A program made the position numbers and the translations under genes. A DNA stretch of 64,000 nucleotides, taken from contig NZ_JBHLVH010000002.1 in the NCBI RefSeq assembly GCF_042433515.1, positions 1 to 64,000 on the forward strand, in the 5' to 3' direction. This DNA is from Kytococcus schroeteri. GTDB taxonomy: Bacteria; Actinomycetota; Actinomycetes; Actinomycetales; Dermatophilaceae. The notes under the pieces were generated by a model. The model did not search any database and was not told where the DNA came from. It saw nothing but the letters and a program-made list of their open reading frames with translations. Below are positions 1-8,321 of the stretch, piece after piece (within the stretch, counting starts at the first letter, position 1; each line of letters opens with the position of its first letter).

Positions 1-155
1 GGCACACGGACCATCACCTACCACCCACGACGACCCGGACAACCATGGAGGACGGACACCCCACCCCGAGGGACACCCGGTGGGCCGCCCGACGGGTCAC
101 GACGCCGCTCGCTCTCGGAAGGAGGCAGGACGTGACGCGCGGACAGCACACGCCG

Positions 156-190
156 GGAGCCCGGCGCAGGACCGTCCTGCACCGGGCTCC
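156..190 (-). terminator. Hairpin terminator downstream of the phoD-like gene
   Basis: Sixteen-base arms (156-171 and 175-190) pair with one G-T mismatch around a three-base loop, just past the stop of the leftward phosphatase gene. There is no T-tract, as usual in such GC-rich genomes. Bases 1-236 otherwise show no gene I can support. Confidence 0.6.
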
Positions 191-236
191 GCGTGCCGCC
201 GCGCCGTCCCGGGAGGGCCCGCGGGAACGCGCTGGG

Positions 237-1895
237 TCAGGCGCTCTGCAGCCCGCGCACGCCGTCGGACAGGCGGAAGGTGGCGTCCGTGCGCACGGCA
301 CCGCCCATCGTGCTCACGCGGTCGACCGCGCGGAAGGTGCCGGTCAGGGCGTCGGCCGCGAGGTCCAGGCGCAGGTAGCCGCGCGTGGTCTCGTGATAGC
401 GCATGTGCGGGTTGTCCGCGTCGCCGGTGAAGGCGGAGTCCTTGCTGTCACCGCCGGAGGTCACCGACGTGGTCACCAGCTCCGAGGCGATGGTGGTGCG
501 GCCCGAGTCGGTGGTGCGCCACAGGTCGCTCGCGAAGGACTCGTGCACGTCACCGGTGAGCACCAGCGGGTTGCGGGCACCGGACCGCTCGATGCTGGTG
601 AGCAGGCGGTCCTTGGCGGCCACGTAGCCGTCCCAGGCGTCCTGGTTGGTCATGAAGCCGGGGCCGGCCATCATGTCGTACTGCGCCACCATCACCTGCT
701 GGCCGAGCACGTCCCAACGGGCACCGGAGGAGCGCAGGCCCTCGTCGAGCCAGGCCTCCTGCGTGGAGCCCAGCATCGTGCGGCGGGTGTCGTAGGTGGC
801 CGGCACCGGGCCCACCCAGCCGGTCTGGTCGGAGCGGTACTGGCGGGTGTCGAGCATGTGGAAGGTGGCCATGCGACCCCACGTGAGGCGGCGGTACAGG
901 TGGATGCCGTCGGCCGTGGGCACCGAGGTGCGGCGCAGCGGCATGTTCTCCCAGTACGCACGGAAGCCCGCGGCGCGACGCTCGAGGAAGGCCGGCGTGC
1001 GGCCGAACACCTCGTGGTACTCCGCGGCCCAGTCGTTGTCGATCTCGTGGTCGTCGAAGACCACCACCCACGGGGCGGTGGCGTGCAGGGCCTGGAGGTC
1101 GGCATCGGTCTTGTACAGGGCGTGGCGGCGCCGGTAGTCGGCCAGCGTGTGGATCTCGGCGCCCACCATCCTGCGGGCCACGCCGGACTTCACCGGGTAC
1201 CCGCCCGGGCCGTGCTCGTAGATGTAGTCACCCAGGTGGAGGACCATGTCGGGCGCCTCGTCCGCGAGGTGCCGGTAGGCGGTGAAGAAGCCGTGCTCCC
1301 ACTGCGCGCACGAGACCACGCCGATGCGGGCCGGGCGGTCGCTCGTGGGCGCCGGGGCGGTGCGGGTGCGACCCACCGGGGAGACGTGCGATCCCACGCG
1401 GAAGCGGTAGGCGTACCAGGCGTCGGGACGCAGCCCGGAGAGCTCGATGTGGACGCTGTGGCCCACGGAGGAGTCGGTGGTCACGGACCCGCGGCGCACC
1501 ATGGTGCGGAAGGTCTCGTCGGTGGCCAGCTCCCACTCCACGGTGGTCCTCGTGGACGCCGTGAGACCACCCAGGCCGTCGGCGGCCACCGGGTCCGGGG
1601 CGATGCGGGTCCACAGCACCACGCCGTCGGGCGTCGGGTCACCGCTGGCCACCCCGAGGCGGAAGGGGTAGGCGTCCCCGGCGGCCGCGGTGCCGGTGAG
1701 CAACGGCGAGGCGCCGAGGACCGCCGCGGCAGCACCCGAGGCGAGCACCAGGCGGCGCGAGGGCGCGGTGGCGGGGGTGTGGGTGGGGCCGACAGCAGTC
1801 GGGTCGGCGGAGGTGACCGAGGCCGCGGAGGTCGAGGAGTGCGTCGCGGCACTCCGCACGGTCAGGGCATGGGAGGTCTGTGCAGGGGTGCGCAT
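237..1895 (-). CDS. phoD: PhoD-type alkaline phosphatase/phosphodiesterase, Tat-exported
   Basis: The 552-residue product matches the PhoD family of secreted, metal-dependent phosphomonoesterases/diesterases used to scavenge phosphate from esters outside the cell. A twin-arginine motif (SRRLVLA, about residue 46) is followed by a hydrophobic stretch, so Tat export of the folded enzyme is likely. Metal-site motifs appear in the expected order: VVSCAQW, LGDYIYE, FDDHEIDNDW and LTGDVHESF. The N-terminal region ahead of the twin arginine is unusually long, at about 45 residues. I chose the ATG at 1895, which has a CACACT hexamer 8 bases upstream; the frame stays open further upstream, but that part is not protein-like. 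Bases 1896-2033 hold its promoter and the end of the peptide-transporter gene. The family is clear; substrate preference cannot be read from sequence. Confidence 0.9.
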   Translation of the reverse strand: MRTPAQTSHALTVRSAATHSSTSAASVTSADPTAVGPTHTPATAPSRRLVLASGAAAAVLGASPLLTGTAAAGDAYPFRLGVASGDPTPDGVVLWTRIAPDPVAADGLGGLTASTRTTVEWELATDETFRTMVRRGSVTTDSSVGHSVHIELSGLRPDAWYAYRFRVGSHVSPVGRTRTAPAPTSDRPARIGVVSCAQWEHGFFTAYRHLADEAPDMVLHLGDYIYEHGPGGYPVKSGVARRMVGAEIHTLADYRRRHALYKTDADLQALHATAPWVVVFDDHEIDNDWAAEYHEVFGRTPAFLERRAAGFRAYWENMPLRRTSVPTADGIHLYRRLTWGRMATFHMLDTRQYRSDQTGWVGPVPATYDTRRTMLGSTQEAWLDEGLRSSGARWDVLGQQVMVAQYDMMAGPGFMTNQDAWDGYVAAKDRLLTSIERSGARNPLVLTGDVHESFASDLWRTTDSGRTTIASELVTTSVTSGGDSKDSAFTGDADNPHMRYHETTRGYLRLDLAADALTGTFRAVDRVSTMGGAVRTDATFRLSDGVRGLQSA

Positions 1896-2033
1896 GGCGG
1901 CACAGTGTGTACCGGGCACGTGGCACCGATCTGGTCCATGGGTGAATCCGGGGTGAACGCTGGGCAAGGACTTGCCCACGACGCCGGTGGCCCGCCACGC
2001 GAGCGCGCAGCGGGCCACCTCAGGAGCGTCGGG

Positions 2034-3533
2034 TCAGTGCGCCAGGCGCTCCGGCTCGGCGTCGGCCATGAGGCGCGACACCTTGGGCACGAGCAGGAAC
2101 AGCAGCAGGCCGAACACGATCGCGATGCCACCGGTGGTCAGGAAGAACACGTGGTCCTCCATGCCCTCCATGGCCAAGATCAGCTGACCGGCGATGGACT
2201 GGCCGGTCGCCGAGGACAGGAACCACAGCGCCATCGCCTGCGAGGCGAACGCCTTGGGCGCCAGGGACGCCGTCGCGGACAGGCCCACCGGGCTGAGGCA
2301 CAACTCGGCGACGGTCTGCACCACGAACACCAAGACCAGCACCCACACCGGGCTGGTGGCACCGGGGAAGGTGAGCGAGGCCCACGCCAGGAAGATGAAC
2401 GTCAGGCCCACGATGGACACACCGAGGGCGATCTTGGCGGCGGTGGACGGGAACTTGCCGCTGCGGGCGGCCCACAGCATCGCGAAGAGCGGCGCCAGGA
2501 CGATGATCGAGATGGGGTTGACCGACTGGAACCACTCCGGGTTCCACTCGAAGCCGAGCGAGCCCAGGTCGGTGCGGTTCTTGCCGTAGCTGGCCAGCTT
2601 GACGGCGGCCTGCTCGAAGATCATCCAGAACGCCACGGCGGCCAGCCAGATGGGCAGGTAGGCCCACAGGTGCTTGCGCTCGACCGGCTCCACCTTGGAG
2701 CTGCGGAACATCGTGACGAAGTAGGCGACGGAGGCCACCAGCGACAGGATGAAGATGCCGTCGGCGATCGCCTCGGGCCAGGTCTCGCGCCACAGGCGGG
2801 CCACGCCGATGGCGGCGGCCACCAGGGCCAGCAGCCCCAGCGCGAGCACGGGCACGCGGCGGCGCTCCTCGGAGGACAGCGGGTTGGGGACGCGGATGGA
2901 CTCGTCGGCCAGCGTGCGCTTGCCGATGAGGTAGGCCACCAGCGCCACGGCCATCCCGACCGCGGCGGCCGCGAAGCCCGCGTGGTAGCCCCAGTGGCTC
3001 TTGAGCCAGGCCACCACGAACGGCGAGAAGAACGCGCCGATGTTGATGGACATGTAGAAGATCGTGAACGCCTGGTCCTGGCGGACGTCGCGGTCGTCGT
3101 AGAGGTGGCCCACCATCGTGGACACGTTGGGCTTCAGGAAGCCGGTGCCCAGCGCGACCAGGACGATGCCCAGCCACGAGAAGAGGCTGCCGGGAACCGC
3201 CAGCGAGATGTGGCCGGCCATGATGACCACGCCGCCCAGCAGCACGCTGCGCTGCGGACCGATGAGGCGGTCGGCGGCCCAGCCACCGATGATCGACAAC
3301 AGGTAGACGGCGGCACCGTAGGTGGCGACGATCGCCTCACCGACGCTGTCCTGGAGACCGAGGCCTCCATTGGCGACCGTGTCGACGATGTAGTAGAGCA
3401 GGATGGCGCGCATCCCGTAGTAGGAGAAGCGCTCCCACAGCTCGATGTTGAACAGCGTCGCCAGTCCCCGGGGGTGCCCCAGGAAGCTGCGGTCGTTCTC
3501 GGCCTTCCCCGTGGTGTGCACGGCGGTACTCAT
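2034..3533 (-). CDS. Proton-dependent oligopeptide transporter (POT/PTR2, MFS)
   Basis: A 499-residue, roughly 12-14-helix membrane protein that imports di- and tripeptides with protons. The POT N-terminal signature ELWERFSYYGMR (ExxERFxYYG, the proton-coupling helix 1 motif) is intact. The second PTR2 signature, FTIFYMSINIGAFFSPF, lies in helix 5. The length is typical of DtpT-like transporters. The ATG at 3533 has an AGGAG about six bases upstream; a slightly longer frame exists but lacks this spacing. It is transcribed away from the CPBP protease gene, with about 260 bases between them that hold both promoters. Peptide uptake would pair naturally with the secreted peptidase encoded further along, though nothing links them directly. 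Confidence 0.93.
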   Translation of the reverse strand: MSTAVHTTGKAENDRSFLGHPRGLATLFNIELWERFSYYGMRAILLYYIVDTVANGGLGLQDSVGEAIVATYGAAVYLLSIIGGWAADRLIGPQRSVLLGGVVIMAGHISLAVPGSLFSWLGIVLVALGTGFLKPNVSTMVGHLYDDRDVRQDQAFTIFYMSINIGAFFSPFVVAWLKSHWGYHAGFAAAAVGMAVALVAYLIGKRTLADESIRVPNPLSSEERRRVPVLALGLLALVAAAIGVARLWRETWPEAIADGIFILSLVASVAYFVTMFRSSKVEPVERKHLWAYLPIWLAAVAFWMIFEQAAVKLASYGKNRTDLGSLGFEWNPEWFQSVNPISIIVLAPLFAMLWAARSGKFPSTAAKIALGVSIVGLTFIFLAWASLTFPGATSPVWVLVLVFVVQTVAELCLSPVGLSATASLAPKAFASQAMALWFLSSATGQSIAGQLILAMEGMEDHVFFLTTGGIAIVFGLLLFLLVPKVSRLMADAEPERLAH

Positions 3534-3783
3534 GGGTCTCCTCACCCTTCGTGTCGTCTCCGCAGGGGCGTGATGGAGCCGGTCCCCGGCGGGCCGCCGC
3601 GCAGTAAACCACAGACACAGGGTGATTCAGGACACAGAGGGGCGGGGCCGTGGGGCGCGGCCGGCGCCGGCCAGGGTGGGGGGCGACGCGGGTCTTCGCG
3701 CCGGCCTGGGTGTGGGGGCGAGGCGGGGCGCCGTGGATCACGGGTGTGGCCGTTGCGCACGGGACACGGGGACGGGCCGCACC

Positions 3784-3789
3784 TACCCT
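3784..3789 (+). promoter_or_regulatory. Candidate -10 hexamer (TACCCT) for the CPBP gene
   Basis: TACCCT ends six bases before the ATG at 3796 and no Shine-Dalgarno sequence lies between, as expected for a leaderless transcript. No good -35 is visible. The same arrangement recurs at other genes in the window. Confidence 0.45.
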
Positions 3790-3795
3790 TGTGGC

Positions 3796-4530
3796 ATGCG
3801 CACCCCCTTCGACCCGCTGGTCCGCGAGCTGCGGCACTTCGGCAGTGCGCAGTTCGTCGACCAGGTGCCGCGGGACCACCGGGTGACCACCGCGGAGCTC
3901 CGCCGTCGACAGCTGGTGGTGGCCTGCACGCTGCTGGTGGGGATCGTGTTCCTCGGCTGGTCGCTGCGCTCGGCGCCGGGGGCGCCGTCGTTCTACGGAG
4001 CCGCCGCCGCACTGGCCGTGACCTGGACCGCCGGCTCCTTCGCCTCCGGACCGCTGCACTTGGGGCGCAACCACACCCGGTCCGGCCAGCACTACGTCCG
4101 CCCGGTGGTGCAGCCGGTGCTGGTGGCCCTGGGGATCATCGTGGTGTTCGTCGTCGGAGCCCTGGTGGCCGCCCGCATCCCACTGCTGGAGGAGAGCGTC
4201 AACGCGGTGCTCGACCACGCCCGATTGGGCTACCTGCCGTTGGTGGTCGCACTGGCCCTGGTGAACGGGGTGGCCGAGGAGCTGTTCTTCCGGGGGGCGC
4301 TGTACTCGGCCACGCCCCGGCACCCGGTCACGGTGACCACGGTGGTCTACACGCTCACCACGATCGCGACCGGGTCGCTGGGCCTGGTCCTGGCCGCCGC
4401 CGTGCTCGGTCTCGTGGTCGGCCTGCAACGTCGGGTCACCGGCGGTGTGCTGGCACCGGTGATCGTGCACTGCGTGTGGTCGCTGGGGATGCTGCTGGTG
4501 CTGCCGACGCTCATGGAACGCGCGGTCTGA
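3796..4530 (+). CDS. CPBP-family intramembrane metalloprotease
   Basis: The 244-residue product has several hydrophobic segments and the CPBP/CAAX type II protease motif NGVAEELFFRGALY near residue 160 (EExxxR, two glutamates plus arginine), followed by a second helix pair ending in HCVWSLGM, whose histidine is the expected second metal ligand. These are membrane-embedded proteases; bacterial members act in peptide maturation or immunity to self-made bacteriocins, but the substrate here is unknown. The start is set at the ATG at 3796 because a -10-like TACCCT sits six bases upstream and the frame before it is not protein-like. No bacteriocin gene is visible nearby, so its role remains open. 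Confidence 0.85.
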   Translation: MRTPFDPLVRELRHFGSAQFVDQVPRDHRVTTAELRRRQLVVACTLLVGIVFLGWSLRSAPGAPSFYGAAAALAVTWTAGSFASGPLHLGRNHTRSGQHYVRPVVQPVLVALGIIVVFVVGALVAARIPLLEESVNAVLDHARLGYLPLVVALALVNGVAEELFFRGALYSATPRHPVTVTTVVYTLTTIATGSLGLVLAAAVLGLVVGLQRRVTGGVLAPVIVHCVWSLGMLLVLPTLMERAV

Positions 4531-4540
4531 GTGCACCCAC

Positions 4541-4603
4541 GGGCCGGGCGTGAGCGCGCACCGGCCTGGCGTGAGCGCGCACCGGCCTGGCGTGAGCGCG
4601 CAC
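4541..4603. repeat. Three tandem 21-bp repeats upstream of the NAD(P)-binding/DUF2867 gene
   Basis: Three consecutive 21-base units (4541-4561, 4562-4582, 4583-4603) share the core GTGAGCGCGCAC. Units two and three are identical and unit one differs at a few bases near its start. They end about 30 bases before the ATG at 4634, over its -10-like hexamer region, where a regulator could bind. Confidence 0.85.
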
Positions 4604-4633
4604 CCCACCCCAAGCGCCCCTACGCTGAGGATC

Positions 4634-6181
4634 ATGGACACCGCCGCCACCGGACCACAGATCCGCCCCTCGACCGCTGATGGCACGACGTCCGGGACCG
4701 CCACCACCCCCGGGATCGCGCTGGTCACCGGTGCCACCGGGTACATCGGCTCCCGCCTGGTGCCCGCGCTGCTCGCCACCGGGTGGCAGGTGCGGGTGCT
4801 GGCCCGCTCCCCGGCGAAGCTCGAGGGCCGCCCCTGGGCGGACCGGGTGGAGGTCAGCGCCGGGGACGCGACCTCGGATGAGGACCTCGCCGAGGCCCTG
4901 GACGGCGTCGACGTGGCCTACTACCTGCTGCACTCCATGGACGGCGAGGGGCACTTCATCGAGCGCGAGCAGGCGATGGCCACCACCTTCGCCGACGCCT
5001 GCGACGAGGCGGGGGTGGGCCGCATCGTCTACCTGGGCGGCATGTACCCCCTGAACGAGCCGCTCTCGGAGCACCTGTACAGCCGCAAGGCCGTGGGCGA
5101 CGTGTTCCTGGCCGCCCGCACCCCGGCCGCCGTGCTGCAGGCCGCCGTCATCGTGGGTGCCGGCTCGGCGAGCTTCGAGATGATCCGCCACCTCACCGAC
5201 CGGCTGCCGGTGATGGTGGCTCCGGCCTGGCTAGCCAACCGCATCCAGCCGATCGCCGTCGCCGACGTGCTGCACTACCTGGTGGGCGCCGCGTCGCTGC
5301 CGACCGAGGTGAACCGGGCGTTCGACGTGGGCGGTGACGAGGTGCTGGAGTTCCGCGACATGCTGCAGCGCTACGCACAGCGTGCCGGTCTGGCGAGGCG
5401 CCGCATCGTGCTGGCGCCGGTGATGACCCCGTGGCTCGCCAGCCACTGGGTGGGCGTGGTGACCCCGGTGGATGCCGGGGTGGCCAAGCCGCTGGTCGGC
5501 TCTCTGGTGCACGAGGTGGTGGTCAAGGACGGGCGCGCGCTGGAGCAGTTCACCGGCGCCCCGTCCGGCGGCCACACGCCGTTCGACACCGCCGTGGACC
5601 GCGCCCTGGACCGGTCCGATGCGGTGGACGCCCCACCGGTGGGCGAGGACGACCTGGCCGAGGACCCCGCCCACGCGACGCCCGCCGACCCGGCCTGGGT
5701 GGGCCGTCAGCCGCGGACCGAGACGTGGCGCACCGCCGTGGACGCCCCGGCCGACCGGGTGTGGGAGGTCGTCTCCTCCCTGGGCGGGCAGACCGGGTGG
5801 TTCGTGCCGGACTCGCTGTGGTCGATGCGGGGTCGCGTCGACACGCTGGCCGGCGGCCCGGGGCACCGCCACGTCCGCGACCACGCCGACCTGCGCGAGG
5901 GCGACCGGGTGGACTCCTGGCGCGTCGAGGAGGTGGGCGACCAGAACGGTGGGCGGTCGGTGCGGCTGCGCTCGGAGATGCGTCTGCCGGGCACCGCGCG
6001 CCTGCGGTTCACCGTCACCCCCGCGCCGGGCGACGACGGGCGGTCGGTGTTCGAGCAGGAGGTCGTGTTCGTGCCCCGCGGGCTCGGCGGGGAGGCCTAC
6101 TGGTGGGGCCTGTTCGCCGCCCACCACGCCCTGTTCACGCAGATGCACGAGGGCATCGTCAAGGCCGCGAACCGCGGCTGA
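4634..6181 (+). CDS. NAD(P)-binding Rossmann protein fused to DUF2867/SRPBCC domain
   Basis: The 515-residue product has an N-terminal extended-SDR Rossmann fold (ALVTGATGYIGSRLVPALL, about residues 35-55) resembling NmrA/YwnB-like NAD(P)-binding proteins, then a C-terminal domain from about residue 360 that resembles the DUF2867/SRPBCC ligand-binding fold (starts near TETWRTAVDAPADRVWEVV). This fusion is common in actinobacteria and has no assigned reaction. The ATG at 4634 has a GAGG five bases upstream and TACGCT at 4621-4626. The frame can be read upstream into the 21-bp repeats, giving a repeated SAHRPGV peptide, which I take as non-coding. Nothing in the neighbourhood suggests a pathway. 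Confidence 0.85.
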   Translation: MDTAATGPQIRPSTADGTTSGTATTPGIALVTGATGYIGSRLVPALLATGWQVRVLARSPAKLEGRPWADRVEVSAGDATSDEDLAEALDGVDVAYYLLHSMDGEGHFIEREQAMATTFADACDEAGVGRIVYLGGMYPLNEPLSEHLYSRKAVGDVFLAARTPAAVLQAAVIVGAGSASFEMIRHLTDRLPVMVAPAWLANRIQPIAVADVLHYLVGAASLPTEVNRAFDVGGDEVLEFRDMLQRYAQRAGLARRRIVLAPVMTPWLASHWVGVVTPVDAGVAKPLVGSLVHEVVVKDGRALEQFTGAPSGGHTPFDTAVDRALDRSDAVDAPPVGEDDLAEDPAHATPADPAWVGRQPRTETWRTAVDAPADRVWEVVSSLGGQTGWFVPDSLWSMRGRVDTLAGGPGHRHVRDHADLREGDRVDSWRVEEVGDQNGGRSVRLRSEMRLPGTARLRFTVTPAPGDDGRSVFEQEVVFVPRGLGGEAYWWGLFAAHHALFTQMHEGIVKAANRG

Positions 6182-6292
6182 CACGGAGGCTGCCCGACCG
6201 GTCGTGGCGCGCGGCGGCGAGCGCTCAGCGCGGGGTCGCGTCGGCGCCGGCGCGGCGGACGGTCTCGTCCAGCGTGACGCCCGCCTCGACGG

Positions 6293-7080
6293 TCACCACG
6301 CGCTGACCAGGCCGATCCCCTCGGCCGCGAACGCCCGCAGCACCGCGCGGATCACCGCGTCCTTGGCCTCCCGAGTCTCGAGCTGCCGGGCGCCGGACCA
6401 GAAGGGCAGCTCGGTGGTGACCGCCCCGGTGACCACCTCGGCGGCCAGCACCTGCGGCGCCGGGTCGGCGTGCACCTGGGGGACCGACAGCATCGCGGCC
6501 AGAGCCACCTCGCGCGCCCGGTCCTGGTCGGTGGCGAGGTCCAGGTCGACCGTCACCGTGGTGCGCACCCGTTCGTACCCGGTCTGCACGGTCACCACCT
6601 GGGAGGGCACCAGGCTGTTCGGCAGCAGCAGCTGCCGGCTGTCGAACGAGCGGATCACGGTGGAGCTCAGACCGATGTCCTCCACCGTCCCGCGCACGTC
6701 TCCCACGTGCACCTGGTCGCCGACGTTGAACCGGTCGCGGGCCAGGATGACGATGCCGGCGAACATGGTGCCCAGCACCGTCTGGAAGGCGATACCGGCG
6801 GCGATCGAGACGATGCCGATGCCACCGATGATGTCCACCGGCTTGATGCTGGGGAAGACCATCGTGAACGCCACGCCGAGCGCCAGGAGCGCCACGGCCC
6901 ACCCGACGATGCTGCCGAACACCCGCACCGCCGAGGCGCCCCGACCGCAGGCCCGCAGCACCCAGCGGACCACCAGGCGGGCACCAGACCCACGGCCAGC
7001 ACCACGGCGCCCAGCAGCAGCGCGTCCAGGGTGATGACCGGCAGCCGCAGGGCCTCCAGAGTGGACTCGGCGTCATCCAT
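6293..7080 (-). pseudogene. Mechanosensitive channel (MscS family), frameshifted
   Basis: Translation from the ATG at 7080 gives an N-terminal MscS helix (residues about 1-35, ending GLVPA) and then runs out of frame near 6985. The continuation lies one frame over (LVVRWVLRACGRG onward) and carries the MscS pore helix, the beta domain (FNVGDQVHVGDVRGTVEDIGLSSTVI) and the alpha/beta domain. A single missing base in a C-rich run near 6985 explains the break. The reading frame stops at 6293. A coding-like tail with GC-rich third positions continues in another frame to about 6225, so a second one-base loss near the end is possible. These channels release solutes on hypo-osmotic shock. It could be a decayed gene or two sequencing errors in C runs. 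Confidence 0.75.
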
Positions 7081-7115
7081 GTCCTGACCGCAGTGGGCGT
7101 GGCAGGCTGGGGCCC

Positions 7116-8093
7116 ATGCGCCACATCACCTTCTCCGAGCACGGCGGTTCCGAGGTCCTGCAGGTCACCGAGTCCCCCGACCCCACCCCGGGGCCCGGTG
7201 AGGTCGTCGTCGAGGTGGCCCGGGCGGGCGTCAACTTCATCGACACCTACTTCCGTCAGGGCACCTACCCGGTGGAGCTGCCCGCCACGGCCGGCAACGA
7301 GGGTGCGGGGCGGGTGGCGGCCGTCGGAGAGGGCGTCACCGACGTGGCCACTGGCGACCGGGTGGCCTGGTGCCTGGTGAACGGGCAGGGCTACACCACC
7401 CACGCGGTGGTGCCGGCCGAGAAGGTGGTGCCGGTGCCCGACGGCGTCTCCGACGAGCAGGCCGTGGCCGCCCTCGTGCAAGGCACCACCGCGCACGTCC
7501 TGGCCCGCGAGGTGTGGCCGCTCGAGGCCGGCGACACCGTGCTCGTGCACGCGGTGGCCGGCGGCGTGGGGCTGCTGCTCACGCAGATGCTGACGGCCGA
7601 CGGCGTGGAGGTCATCGGCACCTGCTCCACGGACGCCAAGGCCGAGGCGGGCCGCGCGGCCGGCGCGGCGCACGTGGTGCGCTACGACCGTGAGGACGTG
7701 GCCGACCGGGTGCGGGAGATCACCGGTGGGCGCGGGGTGAAGGTGGCGTTCGACGGCGTGGGGGCCAGCACCTTCGACGCCTCGATGGCGAGCCTGTCCC
7801 CCCGCGGCCTGCTGTGCCTGTTCGGGGCCGCGAGCGGACCCGTGCCGCCGGTGGACCCGCAACGGCTCAACGCCGCCGGGTCGGTCTACCTGACGCGGCC
7901 GACCCTGCACACCTTCGTGAGCACCCGCGAGGACCTGCTGCGGCTCACCGGGGACGTGCTCGCGCAGGTGGCCGACGGGTCGCTGCGCCTCACCATCGGC
8001 GAGACCTACCCGCTGGCCGAGGCCGCCCGCGCCCAGGACGACCTCGCCGGGCGCCGCACCAGCGGCAAGTTGCTGCTCGACCCCACCGCCTGA
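7116..8093 (+). CDS. Zinc-independent quinone oxidoreductase (MDR family)
   Basis: A 325-residue NADPH:quinone reductase of the medium-chain dehydrogenase/reductase superfamily. It has the N-terminal GroES-like fold with FIDTYFRQGTYPVELPATAGNEGAG and a Rossmann domain with VLVHAVAGGVGLLLTQ (about residue 148). The catalytic and structural zinc cysteines of alcohol dehydrogenases are absent, as in QorA. It would reduce quinones in the cytosol and limit redox cycling. The ATG at 7116 has CAGGCT seven bases upstream. It is divergent from the broken MscS gene, and a large hairpin closes its 3' end. Residue choice places it with QOR rather than crotonyl-CoA reductases. Confidence 0.9.
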   Translation: MRHITFSEHGGSEVLQVTESPDPTPGPGEVVVEVARAGVNFIDTYFRQGTYPVELPATAGNEGAGRVAAVGEGVTDVATGDRVAWCLVNGQGYTTHAVVPAEKVVPVPDGVSDEQAVAALVQGTTAHVLAREVWPLEAGDTVLVHAVAGGVGLLLTQMLTADGVEVIGTCSTDAKAEAGRAAGAAHVVRYDREDVADRVREITGGRGVKVAFDGVGASTFDASMASLSPRGLLCLFGAASGPVPPVDPQRLNAAGSVYLTRPTLHTFVSTREDLLRLTGDVLAQVADGSLRLTIGETYPLAEAARAQDDLAGRRTSGKLLLDPTA

Positions 8094-8101
8094 GCCGGCA
8101 C

Positions 8102-8161
8102 CCTCCGGGGACCTCTCAGACCCACCGCGACGTCGTAGTGGGTCTGAAAGGTTCCCGGAGG
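8102..8161. terminator. Large hairpin after the quinone oxidoreductase gene
   Basis: Arms 8102-8125 and 8138-8161 pair at 22 of 24 positions around a 12-base loop. It lies 8 bases after the stop of the oxidoreductase. It is longer than needed for termination and has no T-tract. Confidence 0.7.
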
Positions 8162-8321
8162 TGTGGGGCCCGCGAGGAGGGGCGCGGAGGGCAGGGGGCG
8201 CGGCGGGGATCAGCGGCAGAAAGGCGCACGGCCGGCGCAGCGGGCACCCATGACTGCCGTCACGGTGAGGACGTGACGGCAGGGGCAGGTGCCAGGAGGC
8301 CCGCCGCAGCACGGTGGGTCC

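Noticed and set aside
135..430. A GTG-started frame after a GGAAGGAGG sequence near 119-127
   Set aside because: The product would overlap the phosphatase gene in antisense and has no protein-like pattern.
45..4553. A very long open frame (about 1500 codons) on the + strand across the phosphatase and peptide transporter genes
   Set aside because: It is antisense to two genes with clear family motifs, has a Gly/Arg/His/Val-rich composition and matches nothing; long antisense frames are expected at this GC content.
4550..4633. An extended start giving a repeated SAHRPGV peptide ahead of the NAD(P)-binding/DUF2867 protein
   Set aside because: The segment is the 21-bp repeat array; the ATG at 4634 has its own upstream signals and gives a normal N-terminus.
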